64,000 nucleotides of DNA from Liopterus haemorrhoidalis. Lineage: Eukaryota; Arthropoda; Insecta; Coleoptera; Dytiscidae. Each line of letters starts with the position of its first letter. Position 1 is the stretch's first letter. The position numbers and the translations under genes were made by a program. Positions 1 through 11,586 of this stretch are shown in pieces. The notes below the pieces were generated by a model that worked only from the letters and a program-made list of their open reading frames with translations, searched no databases and was not told the DNA's origin. The stretch lies in assembly GCA_963971575.1 (NCBI GenBank), contig OZ020617.1:20235403-20299402 (forward strand), written 5' to 3'.

Positions 1-245
1 AGGAAAACCAAGATGGTTGTTTATAAAACAGTATATATCGTCTACCAAAGGCACAAGAAAGCAGATTACAAGCCATGGAGATGAAGTATCTAAGAAAAGT
101 GAGAGGTATTACACGCAGAGATAGAATAAGAAATGAAAATATAAGGAAAGAATTGGAGATAGAACCATTAAGCAAAGAAAAGAGAAGTAAACTGGACAGA
201 AGCAAATATTATGGCGAAAAGCAGAAAATTTTGGAAAAAATTTGT
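1..245 (+). pseudogene. LINE reverse transcriptase C-terminal fragment
   Basis: Reading from the window edge, a frame upstream of the ATG at 75 gives ESRLQAMEMKYLRKV followed by RGITRRDRIRNENIRKELEIE. This is the region just before the C-terminal tail of endonuclease/reverse-transcriptase LINE proteins (known family pattern). The upstream coding part is in another frame (MVVYKTVYIVYQ from 13), so there is at least one indel, and the usual catalytic RT domain lies outside the window or is lost. A TA microsatellite follows. It is a dead 5'-truncated copy. The exact clade is not resolved. Confidence 0.6.
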
Positions 246-305
246 AAACGAGTTAGATAAATAGAACAAAACTAACTTTACACCTACGGGTAGACAAGGT
301 TTACG

Positions 306-307
<2 letters not shown>

Positions 308-346
<39 letters not shown>
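308..346. repeat. (TA)n microsatellite
   Basis: Near-perfect TA dinucleotide run downstream of the LINE fragment. From 347 to about 770 the sequence is AT-rich with nothing recognisable. Confidence 0.95.
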
Positions 347-350
<4 letters not shown>

Positions 351-769
351 ATATTTATTTTTCTTTATTATTAATTTTGTCTATAAAACTATGATTTTTG
401 TTTGTAAAAAAATATTATTGTTAATATATAAATTTTGATTCCGTTAAATTGATTTTGTGATAACACCCAAATCGAATAAATAAATCTAAAAGTTATTGTA
501 ACATGTAAAGAACTAAGAACCTTGAGAAAACTATTGTTCAAGAAAAAATATGGCAAGAAAAAACGAGATAGATCTCCAGAGCGTTGGATCAACATAAAGT
601 AAAAGTACTACAAGAATTGCTAAAAACAATCCGTGAGAACTAGAAGTTGAACGTTACTCGGAGAGTTTCCGTAAACGTCCCACCATGATAAATCACAATA
701 TATCTGCCAAGGTATTATCATGGAAGACGAAGAAGATATACCAATACTTTGCTAGATCTTCTGTAAATT

Positions 770-1015
770 AACCGTTATCGCTGGTACGAAAAGTTCCTCC
801 TAGCGGGAGACCATCTAATGTTGATGTGGACATGTTGAAGCAAATGATTAATGAAAATCACAGCCCGAAAATTTGCTTCAAGACCAAATGTGAACCAAAT
901 CACACTTGTTTGTCATATGAAAAAACTTGGCCTGGTTTCAAACTGCCATATCGTGTTTTATCAAGATATTGGCCGACCACATGTAGAAATGAATACGAAA
1001 CAAAACTTACAGAGT
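770..1015 (+). pseudogene. Internally deleted mariner transposase fragment
   Basis: Two frames together show the mariner helix-turn-helix linker: RWYEKF near 780, then VDVDMLKQMINENH at about 820-860 and VNQITLVCHMKKLGLVS at about 892-945. Directly after this comes FYQDIGRPHVEMNTKQ at about 957-1005, which matches the later HQDNARPHVS catalytic motif of mariner. The stretch normally between them (about 100 residues, including the first catalytic Asp) is missing, so the copy has a large internal deletion as well as frameshifts. No terminal inverted repeats were found. It cannot be active. Confidence 0.65.
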
Positions 1016-1039
1016 AGTAAACTAGAGACCAAGGATGTT

Positions 1040-1200
1040 CTAGCGCAGCGTGGGTAGACCTCAGATGAGATGGTTCGAGGATATTAAAAGCGGAAGGATT
1101 AAAATGGCACCAGATCGCCGAAGAAATGGAAAGAACTAAGAGAAGCCTATGTCCAGGAGTAGACATCCACAAGCCGAAGAAGAAGCAGAAGAAGAGAGAA
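1040..1200 (+). pseudogene. LINE C-terminal tail fragment
   Basis: Frames here give RPQMRWFEDIK, LKWHQIAEEMER and, after an indel, EAYVQE followed by STSRRRSRRR. This is the conserved C-terminal tail of insect LINE endonuclease/RT proteins (GRPxxRW...AYVQEWTSTSRRRSRR pattern, recalled family knowledge). It lies directly behind the mariner relic in the same orientation and has an in-frame stop in place of the Trp after VQE. Only the tail remains. Confidence 0.6.
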
Positions 1201-1637
1201 TTATATACCCATTACTTTCGAAACAACCAAATATTTGTTTTTTTTTTTAAATTGAATTTTCCAAGTATTTTATTTTGAATTCGAATAGGGCCTTTTGTAG
1301 TATTAAAACTTGATCATCTGCATGCCAGAAATTGTTACACAATTGTTGCATAAACTGGCGTAAACAAAAACTTAAACAAAAAATAGAAACTACAAAAGGA
1401 AATATGGCGCGCTAAAATAAATGTTGTAAATAACTGTGTATAGTAAATAATCTAGAAAAATTGATTTTCTCTATTAATTAAGTTTTATATTAACGCTCAA
1501 TGGCTTGCTATATTGTTAGTAAGTTTTTTTTTTCTTTTTATTTTCTATATTTTTTTATTTATTACGGAAAGCCAACTGTAAAAACTAATGACTGGCTTTC
1601 ACAGATTACAAAAATAGTTTATATAGATACTGTATAA

Positions 1638-1939
1638 CAGTGTTTCACAACAGGTGGTCCAAAATACAAAAATTTTAGTGGTCCGCGAAAGTTTTTGTAT
1701 GTGTTTTTTGCAGTTCATTTTCTTATTTTTTATGCACATTTTTTCTGTAAATAATTTATATTTTGTTTATTTTCTGTAAACTTTCTGTGATTTTCTTCAA
1801 ATAAAATAAATGTACTTAATAGCACATTAAATATGTTTGTTTTCTTGCAAAAAATTAACAAACAATTATTATTAGTGGTCCGCGTTAGAAAATTATATAT
1901 TTTACTGGTCCGCGGTACGTTTTTGATTGAGAAACACTG
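1638..1939. mobile_element. hAT-type MITE, 302 bp
   Basis: Starts CAGTGTTTCACAAC and ends GATTGAGAAACACTG, giving imperfect inverted termini. It is flanked by a perfect 8-bp duplication CTGTATAA (1630-1637 and 1940-1947), the size made by hAT transposases. Subterminal copies of TGGTCCGCG occur near both ends. There is no coding capacity. Superfamily assignment rests on terminus and duplication length. Confidence 0.85.
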
Positions 1940-1947
1940 CTGTATAA

Positions 1948-2282
1948 CATCAAGAAAAGAGAATAATATGCAATTTAATATCGATATGCAAGAACAAGTT
2001 TAAATTCATTTACGACACTCGAAGATAAAGTTTAAATTTTTGTAAAGACAAGTTAAATATATTCAAATGAATATAATTATTATTGTTGATATGAGTCTGT
2101 TTAAAGAAAATTGTTTATAGCTAAAAGTATTAAATTTAGTTAATTGAAACAATTGTTTAGATCTAATTGTTTTAAGCTATTTAAATAAAATTTTGTGAAT
2201 CAATTAAGTTACTAAACACCTTGTATAGGAATATCATATCAGCATTTACTCGTCTTTGTTCAAGTGGACATAATTTTAATAA
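1948..2282. other. AT-rich stretch, no feature seen
   Basis: No coding pattern, duplication or inverted repeat was recognised between the MITE and the LINE fragment. The same is true of 1201-1629. Confidence 0.6.
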
Positions 2283-2640
2283 TTATAATGTTTTTAAATA
2301 ATCAGAATGAATAATATTAAGCCTATTATATACTACAAAAGTGAATTTTCTCTGAATAAATTCCAGTAAGCTTTTATTTTTGGCATACATTGGATTCCGT
2401 ATAACAGAACAATACTCCAGTTGTGATGTGACAATTGGTGGTATAAAGTGTAGGGATGATGTGTAATGATTGTAAATAACTACTGAACAATACAATTGCT
2501 GCCTGTCTGAAATATTTTTAAGAATATTCTTCGATCCCCGGTTTAATATGACTTCTACTTTCATATTATATATTCTGAAAGGGTAAATACGGTTGCTTCT
2601 GTATTTTTTTACTACATACATTTATCATTTGGGTAGACTT
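2283..2640 (-). pseudogene. LINE RT C-terminal (thumb) fragment
   Basis: The minus strand has a 112-codon open stretch containing TSQLEYCSVIRNPMY and SLLEFIQRKFTFVVYNRL. This matches the segment after the RT domain of Jockey/CR1-like LINEs (LEYxSxxWNP...IExxQRKFxR, known family pattern). The diagnostic Trp of WNP is replaced by Arg-Asn-Pro here. Upstream catalytic motifs are absent, so this is a decayed fragment. Confidence 0.65.
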
Positions 2641-2985
2641 GCAATTAGTTGAACGTCTGGAATATATAAATATATTGCTTTTGTTAAGGGCAAAAAAAAA
2701 TTGCTGTAGGCCAGCTATAAGGGGACATAAATAACTACAAGATAAATTAATAGTATTTACAACAAGGATTACTAAGTACAGAACAGACGAATAAGATTTA
2801 TAGGTCTATCCTCCTTATTTTTTACCATTACAAACTTTTTTCTACGTTTTGGTGGGTTTACATTCTGATATTCATTTTTCTTATATTTTCTTACATTTTG
2901 TTACATTTATTACCGATTATTTCCCTCGTTCGTTATTTAGTAATGATATTTCATCAAATTTCAAGCAATTACCTATAACAGTTTT

Positions 2986-4022
2986 CAGTGGCGCAGCCAG
3001 GATTTTGTCTTGGGGAGGGCCGAATCAAATTTCGAGGACACGCGGGCCGCATATGGCCCTCAACCTTATTTTTTGTGGCCCCTGAAGCGGTAATCAAAAT
3101 CACTTGAGCTTATTTAGGGGAAAAATATATTTAAAAATGTAAAATATACTCTCTTCCCCTTTTCTGTTTATAAAAAAATGTCAAGAAACCCTTCGGGATA
3201 TTTAAAGTTCCGTCACTGCTTATCATTTTGTATGTAAAATAGACTGCGACCCAAATCAGTTCGGCACCCCTGCTGTTGGATATTGATGTTTATATCAAAT
3301 AATAATTCCATTATTTGTTGTAAAAAAAATGTAATTGCTCAAAGTAATCAAAAACTTTCACTTGATTTTTTCTTCGATAAATACATATTTATTTATAATT
3401 TTCGCGGGATATATTTTTGAAGTCTAAATATTTTTCTAACTTATGTTCAGTTCTCTAAATCAGCCGCTTGGCCACAATTTGTATGGAACGAACAGACTTG
3501 TGTGAAGGTTATATCGAAGTCAGATTTCCACATTATCTTAACTGAATCGAGTAATTAGTTGTTTAAAACAGTTTTATCATTTGACTGGGAGAATGTTTTA
3601 GTCGATGTGTCAGGGGGGAAAAGGATCAACGCTCCCCTTCATATAATTCGTTGGAGCATATTTGGAAAGTGATGTATTTTCACTTGAACAATAATTATGT
3701 CACTTTATCAAGAGTAGGCAATCTTAAAAAAATGTTTATTTATACGAAAAAAATAAAATAAATAAAAATTGCCAATATTGTTTACAATGAAGTAATTTAA
3801 AAATTAACTACTGTTGTGGTTAACAAATTTTATCTTCAACTCTCCGAGGAGCGGCGTGTAATCTGCTGGTCTTGGGAGAGGCTCTGGCCTGTCGTCCCCC
3901 CCTTGGTTGCGCCACTGGTTGTGGTAAACAAATTTATGTTCAACTCCCCGGCAGCGCCGTGTTAATTGCTGGTCCTGGGAGGGGCCCAGGCCCGTCGCCC
4001 CCCCCCCTTGGCTGTGCCACTG
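2986..4022. mobile_element. Non-autonomous hAT-type element, copy 1
   Basis: Begins CAGTGGCGCAGCCAGG and ends GGCTGTGCCACTG, an inverted terminus typical of one hAT group. A perfect 8-bp duplication ACAGTTTT flanks it (2978-2985, 4023-4030). The 3' end is tandemly duplicated: a complete internal terminus (GGTTGCGCCACTGG, about 3905-3920) is followed by about 100 bp repeating the GCTGGTC(C/T)(T/G)GGGAG...CGTCGCCCC block. The middle (about 3350-3505) resembles the 5' part of repeat A (see 46094-47142). No transposase is present. Confidence 0.9.
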
Positions 4023-4030
4023 ACAGTTTT

Positions 4031-7000
4031 AAATTTAATTAACGCAGGCTAGTTTGTGCTAAAACTTAACAGCGATTAAACAACGTCTATTTTTTACATA
4101 ATTATGTATAACTGATTAACTTACTTTTAATTGCACTAAAAACATATAGAAATTCAAGAGTTATCATTTATCCGAAACAAATTGTTTATAGACGTCGATA
4201 GATGTAAGTATTATATACGACTTGCTGTATTTCTTACTATGCATAAATAGTATCCTCTACCGTGGAGAAAGATAGAGATATTTTTTATACCGTAAAGAGG
4301 TGGAAGTTTCGTTGCTCAGGCGTTACTGTGGATTTGAATATATGTCAGTCGTTCAATCAACGCAGTTGGTCATTTTACGTCATAACTGCAATGACAAAAT
4401 TAGTGACGAAAAAATAACTAAATAGACTTTTTTTGCATGTGAATTATAGACTAATATTGCTTTTCACTCTTTTATTTTACTAAAACATACCTTTTGAAGT
4501 CATATTTAGTTTGTGTTTTTGTGTTCGATAGTTATTTTGAAGATTTACAAATTTTAAAAGTGTTTATTAATATTGGGACAGTTGTATTGGTATCGTTAAA
4601 TAAAACGATGTTTACATTTGACATTTTATAATACGTTCCGATGTGTTTTGATACTTGTGTTCACAGCTAACTTTTCTAACCTTTCTAAGTAACTTTTCTA
4701 AATAATTTCTAAAAACCTTTTTTTATTTAGTTTGTTGTTTATTTAGCAGTTTTGTGTTTAGTTATATATATTTTCTTATAGATATCTTATAGATTTCCAT
4801 TTGATATTGTGTATAGTGCATAGCTTCTTAGGTTAAATTCAACGTATTTCTATTTTCTTTTCTTTGATCATATTTTTTAATGACATTAGCCCTTTTTAGG
4901 ACTATTTAGCCTATTAGGGTAGTTTATTTGTTTCTATTCTGTTCTTATTATTATATTTTCATTTCATTACAATACAAGTGACAGCGTACGAATATTACAT
5001 TCGTTATATGGATGCTATGTAGACGTACTAAATATGACTTCACAAAAACATGTGACGTTTCCAGTGACGCAACTGCACTGATTCGCCGACTGCCCTGTAT
5101 CTGAATTATTTGGACATGTTCCAATAGGTCCATCTTTTCTTTTGGATTGCGTGAAATACTGTACTTAAATTTCTTTAAATTCCATTAGTTTCTAAAACAG
5201 AGACACGAACTTAACAAATTGTATACAATTCCAAATGACGTACTGAAACAGAATGACGGTAAAATGATTACCTACGAGTGGTGTAAAATGGAAGTTACAA
5301 AGTGACCGGTAAAAATTTGGCGCATGCGAATTTTATCCTCTGCCTCTTGTTGGTACAGAAGAGTAGTTCCATCTCAAACAAAGATCAGAGACTCTTTTGG
5401 AGAACGTTATCATATACATTACGTATACTATCTACGTTTAAAAATTAATTATTTTCATTTGTTTGGAATTTTATAATAAAATAATAATTATTGTTACTGG
5501 TAATATGGGTGCACATGAGATTGTATTTATAACTGTTTTAGCTGTGCTACATCGTAAAGGGAGAGAGTAAATTTATCATAATTATTATTTATTTGTTATT
5601 ATTTTTTGTAACTGCAAATATTTTGCGAAATAAAGATTATTAAATATAATTATTGTTACTTGATATGTACCCCTTGAGCTTATCACACAATCTGTGGGTA
5701 GCTTTTTTTTTTGCAAAAATTTGCTTTTAATTAATTGCTTTTTATTAATAATTTACATAAAAAGTCACCAATCTTCAATCTCTGGCTCGGCTTCAATCTC
5801 CAAAAATTCTGGTTTGCACCAACGTATTCAAAAAATCTTTCCACAGGCTCTATAAATAGTAGCCTTTTTTTATGCCATAAATCTGCATAATTTTTATAAA
5901 CTTAATAAAATACACTCAGGCACATTTACACTTATTTAAATTAAAAATGCATCTATGAAGTTAGAGATCGCGTAATGGGAACGGGATCCTGTATTGGTCT
6001 GAGGTTACCTTAAGTCATACATCCCAGAGCCAGACCGAGTAATATGCTAGTAATAATATCTTGCACGAAGATTCGGTTGTCATATTTGGATGTCAAGGAG
6101 GGCTTACTATGTCCGAACCTCGCGCGTGATCGTTCTAAAATCCTATTTCTTGCCCGGATAATCTCGAAAAGGATACTCGAATGTTACGTGCTGCAAAGTT
6201 TGGTTTGAGGCGCCGTAGTCTCAATTTGTTGAGGAAATGAAACCCCATTCGGTAAGAGAGCTTATGTACCTAGTGGGTGCGGTTTGTGTTATTGCTGAAC
6301 CGAAGGTGTCGTGATAAGTCAAACAAAGGTAATAAACAAAGGCGTCTGCCTTTCTGCTGATACATTTGTTACTTAATAGTCAGTACATTTATCAAATGTG
6401 TCCGAGAATGATCCTGCCTTAAGGCTGGTAAATAATTGGTGCCGATATTTAAACCTAGGGCGGAATGGTTTGAGGTCTGCGTGCATAGGAAGGTTTATGT
6501 TCGAGATAATTTTCGTCATTCTCGAGCACATGCAGCCTGAATGCGTATTTTACTATTTTAAATTTGAGTATCTGATTTGGCTTTTGATACACCGATTTAT
6601 AACCAAAATTCTCGGTAAACAATTTTCCTGTATGAATACATTACTAGGTTGCTTTGGTCTTTGCAATTAACATTGCTAATCGCCACTAAACTAGTGCCGA
6701 ATAATTTAGGTAACATTCTGACAGTTCAAACGTTATATACTGATTCTAAAGTCAACAATTCAGTGTGTTTCAGGTGACCTCAAATATTGCTATATTGACA
6801 GGCACTGGAATGCAAAATGTATTCATGTAAATTGTATTAAACTGCATGGATTAGTTCTCAAAACTGACATACATATCAAAGATATTAAAAGAATTGTAAA
6901 TTTAAATTTATTTTGTAGATGGGTTATTAGGTAAAAATTAAAAAATTGATTAATTGTGATATTGAAAAAATAAGTGAATTAATATATTAAGTAACTGAGT

Positions 7001-7453
7001 AACAAATTATTAGATATTTATTGACATCTCCCGTGTATTCTTACCTAAAGGTTCCAGAACATACCTTACTTTTCCTACCATATTTGCACTTATTCACGAA
7101 ATATGAACTGCAATCGTATACTAGCGTAAAGTCCATTCTACATTATACTTTTTTCAATACTTTTTTCAATACTATCCAACTCTGACGTCATTTCAACTTT
7201 TGATACTACAGAATATAGTGGGGGAAAAAAAGTAAGAGACAGTGATAAATTTTATATCTTCCATCTCTTATTACTTTTCATTGCCAACTTAAAAATTTTT
7301 AGGTTCAGATGGCAGACAACAATTTGGTTATAGTAAACCAATTTATAAATATTGTTTAATTGTGCTAAGTTTATATATAATTATATGATCTAAATAAACT
7401 TCTTATCAACTTAATAAACTACTAAAAGTTAAGTTGTAAACAAAAACTAAAAT
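4031..7453. other. Long stretch without recognised gene
   Basis: No transposase, RT or host domain was seen in 3.4 kb. 4031-5950 is AT-rich. About 5955-6540 is less AT-rich with several open stretches, including 90 codons at 6398-6670, that match nothing I know. It could be an old LTR or other decayed repeat, but no termini or duplication were found. 6700-7453 is AT-rich again. Confidence 0.5.
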
Positions 7454-7557
7454 GTTGGTGTTGGTACGACTGAAAAGTACAGAACTGTCAATCAAAAATT
7501 TGACCGGGGGTAGTTTTGGATGACAGTTCTGTACTTTTCAGTCGTACCAACACCAAC
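7454..7557. repeat. Perfect 37-bp inverted repeat (hairpin)
   Basis: Left arm 7454-7490 starts GTTGGTGTTGGTACGACTG; right arm 7521-7557 is its exact reverse complement; the spacer is 30 bp. Just outside the right arm, related motifs ACCAACATCAACATC recur (7564-7580). It may be a small foldback MITE or the core of a satellite-like unit. No target duplication was identified. Confidence 0.9.
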
Positions 7558-7580
7558 TTCTAAGACCAACATCAACATCT

Positions 7581-8481
7581 AAGTGAATAATGGCCATAAT
7601 CGCGAATGTAATAAAATACTTTTTCCACACCTATTAAACAAATAAATTACACTCAAATTTGATAATTTTAATGCAAGTGATAGCTTCATCCATGTTGCCC
7701 TGCTACCACTGCAGTTCACGGCAGTTTTGCCCCGCCCCCATTGCCATTATCAAATATGATTGGATCAGCAAGAGTGATTTATGGATAAGTAGGTTTGAGA
7801 TTGGCCTTAAGCAGTTAATTATGAAATGATAATTCACTGTAGTTATTTATGGGTACTATTTTTCACGAAAACAGTGCTAATAATTGCAATATAAATAAAC
7901 AGGTGTGGAAAATAGTTTATTATTCCCGCATCATTATTCCCTATGGGAATAACATAGGATATTATATTACAAAAATTACAGATATAATACTTACATTATG
8001 CATTTGTCGTAGATAAAATTATTAACGCGGTATATAAGTCAGTGTTGACACAAGAGGATGCGTTAGGTTTAAGAAAGTTAGGTTCCTGATGAGGCCCACA
8101 TATAATGGTATCAGGAGAAGAAGAAAGTGAAGGTGTCCTCTTGAATACTGAACGAAAAAGGTAGTAGCACGTAACAGTGAGGGTTATATGGAAATCACTC
8201 CTAACGTTTATAATACTTAGACAATAACGAGCATTTTGCATATAAGCTTATTTTCTGACCAAGGGCTACATAATAAAAGCGTGATACATTATATCAGCAA
8301 TGCCAAACCTTCCGTCATGTATAAACATGCAGTGTAGTTGGATCCTAATCACTAAGGCCGCGACATACAGAAAGCCGGCACCGGCTTTACTGGCAACAAG
8401 CGCTGATCTGCCGCAGTATCTGTCCATGTTTTTAAATATAACCGCACACGTTGTGTACTGGTCGGCATCGGTCGGTGTCGG
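7581..8481. other. AT-rich stretch, no firm feature
   Basis: An 81-codon open stretch on the minus strand at 7996-8241 matches nothing known to me. Part of 8350-8481 is GC-richer (CCGGCACCGGC, GGTCGGCATCGGTCGG) and abuts the Harbinger-like fragment; it may belong to the same element. Confidence 0.45.
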
Positions 8482-8712
8482 CTACCCGCTTACCGAAACG
8501 TTTAAGCAGTTTAAGCAGCTTCTTGTCAGAGCCGAAATAAAAAATTTAAAACTTGCATGATCTTCTTTTAATTGAGGAAAAAGGTGGTGGTATTCCCCAT
8601 ATTTACGTCTCTCTTGGTTTATTGCATGTATACCTTTTCTTTTTGGTTCCATTTTTAAATATAGTGATTCTGTTAGAAACAACTCATCCAAAGATGAATC
8701 AGAACTCCCCAT
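8482..8712 (-). pseudogene. Harbinger-like transposase N-terminal fragment
   Basis: The minus-strand frame reads SSLDELFLTE, then KRKGIHAINQERRKYGEYHH and LFPQLKEDHASFKFF. This resembles the N-terminus of PIF/Harbinger transposases, which carry a K(R)xxWVHPIN(K/R)xRxxxGEFxxLxxxLxxDxxxFxxYFR block ahead of the DDE nuclease (family knowledge). Here the Trp and Pro are lost and the frame ends soon after. No DDE domain follows. It is unrelated in position to the fuller Harbinger element at 20-22 kb. Confidence 0.55.
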
Positions 8713-9233
8713 TTTTACTTATTACAACATATAATTGAGCCAATATACGAAAGAGTAGCTCTACACTTTCAAAACTAGCGTTTACTCTATGCTAATAAAT
8801 AATATAGACTACAATAATAAGTCGTATTAAAATGCATTCGCTGGAACAGAATACCGTGAATGTGTATTGAATGTTTACATAGCATAAATCTGTATTTGTC
8901 AGAATATACTTATAATTCCAAAGTAGGGACATTCTGTTACGATACACAGAAAAACCGAGGAATAGTTGTACACCTCGTGAACCTTGCTACTAAATACTGG
9001 ACGCTCCCAGATTGCTTGTGAATGGACTTGGCGTATATATAATGGTTGCACCATGTGAAGATAAGTAGCCTAAACTGTGATAGCAAGAGTTTGTACGACA
9101 GATAACTGTGGAAAGTGTTGTTGTAAAATAAACAATATATCGTTTAATATTTAGATATTTAAACATAAACAAAATGACAACAAAATTAGCTTAATTTAAA
9201 TGTTGCCCCAAATACGTAACAACACGTGAATAT
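8713..9233. other. AT-rich stretch, no feature seen
   Basis: Nothing recognised; it ends in the left copy of the CGTAAGGT target duplication of the next element. Confidence 0.6.
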
Positions 9234-9241
9234 CGTAAGGT

Positions 9242-10696
9242 CAGTGGCGCAGCCAGGATTTTGTTTTGGGAAGGGCCGAATCAAATTTCGAGGGCACGCG
9301 GGCCGCATACGGCCCTCAACCTCATTTTTTGTGGCCCCTGAAGCAGTAATCAAAATCACTTGAGCTTATTTAGGGGAAAAATATATTTAAAAATATAAAA
9401 TATACTCTCTGACCCTTTTGTTTATAAAAAATGTCAAGAAACCCTTCGGGATATTTAAAGTTCCGTCACTGCTTATCATTTTGTATGTAAAATAGACTGC
9501 GACCCAAATCAGTTCGACACCCCTGCTGTTGGATATTGATGTTTATATCAAATAATAATTCCATTATTTGTTGATAAAAAAATGTAATTGTTAATCCATG
9601 TATCAAAAACTTTCACTTGATTTTTTCTTCGATACATACATATTTATTTATATTTTTCGCGGGATATATTATTGAAGTCTCAATATTTCTTTTACTTATG
9701 TTTAGTACTCTAAATCAGCCGCTTGGCCACAATTTGTACCGAACGAACAGACTCATGTGACGGAATAAGGATTTCTTGATTATACCTACGAAAACCTAAA
9801 AATAAGATGTAAATATGTATTTTCTGTTAGTTTCAACACTAATCATAATAAAATATAGCTTATTATTATTGTAAAATACATAAGTTATTTTGCTGTACAA
9901 TTATGATAAATATGTTAAATTTTCATTTCATTAGACTTCAGAGGGGGCTTGTGGGGGCTTGACCCCCCCCTCTGAATACGCCACTTTTGTTCAGTACAAC
10001 TTATATCAGACCTTTTTGTGTGTGAAACATCATAATTTCAAAAATACCTAAGAAGATATTGATATTCACATTTATCTACAAAATAAAACCAAATACCGAT
10101 TTTAAGAGCGCGATTGTCTCCAAAACTACTCTCTTTATTATATTTATACTATTTCTACTCTATTTCACGTTTGAGGTGTCATTTTAAAATTACATTCTGA
10201 AGGTTATACCGAAGTCAGATTTCCACTTTATCTTATCTGAATCGAGTAATTAGTTATTTAAAACAGTTTTATCATTTGACTGGGCGAATGTTTTAGTTGA
10301 AGTGTCAGGGGGGGAAAAAGGATCAACGCTTCCCTTCATATAATTCGGTGGAGCATATTTGGAAAGTGATGTATATTCACTTGAACAATAATTATGTCAC
10401 TATGTCAAGAGTAGGCAATCTTAAAAAAAATGTTTATTTATACGAAAGAAAAAGTGCCAATATTATTTACAATGAAGTAATTTAAAAATTAACTACTGTG
10501 GTTAACAAATTTTATCTTCGAACAGCGCCGTGTAATCTGCTGGTCCTAAGGAGGCCCAGGTCCGTCGCCCCCCCTGGCTACGCCACTGGTGGTGGTTAAC
10601 AAATTTTATCTTCAACTCCCCGAGCAGCGCCGTGTAATCTGCTGGTCCTGGGAGGGGCCCAGGCCCGTCGGCCCTTCTCCCTTGTCTGCGCCACTG
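9242..10696. mobile_element. Non-autonomous hAT-type element, copy 2
   Basis: Same family as 2986-4022: starts CAGTGGCGCAGCCAGG, ends GTCTGCGCCACTG, with a perfect 8-bp duplication CGTAAGGT (9234-9241, 10697-10704). It is longer because about 440 bp (about 9760-10199) is present here and absent from copy 1. That block begins with the 5' terminus of repeat A in reverse orientation (TATACCTACGAAAACCT near 9780). The 3' end is tandemly duplicated as in copy 1, with an internal terminus GGCTACGCCACTGG near 10575-10589. There is no transposase gene; a 62-codon stretch at 10297-10485 has no recognisable domain. Confidence 0.9.
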
Positions 10697-10704
10697 CGTA
10701 AGGT

Positions 10705-11423
10705 ATTTTGTTATCTGATTTGTTAATGAAAAATTTCCTAATCTTTTGATTGTGTCGGTTATGTGGGCTGTAACCAGATTTTTTAAAGTCGATGTCCTGA
10801 AATTGGCTGATCAATAATTACAAGCCTACTAATTAGAGTTATCCTACTTATAAAGCAGTGTCAAGAGGGCACCATACAAGCAAATGCTACTGTTGAATTT
10901 CAATATCCAAGCGACAGCAGCTGGTTCAGGATTGGATAATGCCGATACGAGGAGTAAGTCAGCAGTTGATCTTTATTTAATTAGTTTGATGTAGGTTGAA
11001 CTGTCCTAAAATGGTTATAGAATGCAGTATGGTTTCTAAAACGTATGAAATTTGAAAATGAGTTGAATTTAGCACTTAGCTCCCAGGCAGGGCATGCTAC
11101 AGAACTATAATGATGTGCTGAAAGAAAAGCAGCTTTTATATAATCAGTATGACGATTTCCGTCCACAGTTCAGAAGTACTGTAACGTTTTTCAGTCTTCA
11201 AAACTGGAAGTGGTGGTGAAATAACGGAAACACACAGAATTATGAGTAAATCTATATATTTTAATTGTTTGAACGGTATATTTATTACTATTTATATTTT
11301 AGCTATTTATTTAACATTATTTATTTCACAATAATTATATACAACTTGTATAATAATTAACTGTCAAATTAAATGTAAAAAATTATTTTTTATTTTTATT
11401 TCCATTTGTTTAACCCCATCTCT
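10705..11423. other. AT-rich stretch, no feature seen
   Basis: No coding or repeat signature recognised. Confidence 0.55.
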
Positions 11424-11545
11424 ATAGCCGGTCAGCATGGAGTAGTGGTCAGCACGTCTGACTCCTAACCATGGGGTTTCGGGTTTGAATCCCGGTAAAG
11501 GCATGGATGTTTGTATTTGTTATAAAAATTACTAATGTATGCAAA
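11424..11545 (+). mobile_element. tRNA-headed SINE, copy 1
   Basis: Contains an A-box-like TAGTGGTCAGCACG (11442-11455) and a B-box-like GGTTTGAATCCCGG, the internal RNA polymerase III promoter of tRNAs. The acceptor stem does not pair properly, and the head runs on into GGCATGGATGTTTGTATTTG. The same tail follows a related head at 13330-13450, which marks a SINE family and not a functional tRNA gene. The 3' end is not sharply defined. Confidence 0.65.
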
Positions 11546-11586
11546 AATAAAAATAAATAACATATACTGGTTAATAGCCATCAGTA

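Noticed and set aside
4951..5133. 60-codon open stretch on the minus strand
   Set aside because: No recognisable domain, no context, and length is within chance expectation.
6398..6670. 90-codon open stretch on the plus strand
   Set aside because: No domain or repeat recognised; kept only as part of an unexplained less AT-rich patch.
8300..8560. 86-codon open stretch on the plus strand
   Set aside because: Overlaps and is largely antisense to the Harbinger-like fragment; no own signature.
11424..11500. Possible functional tRNA gene
   Set aside because: A and B boxes are present, but the acceptor and anticodon stems do not pair, and the same 3' tail occurs at a second locus, as in a SINE.
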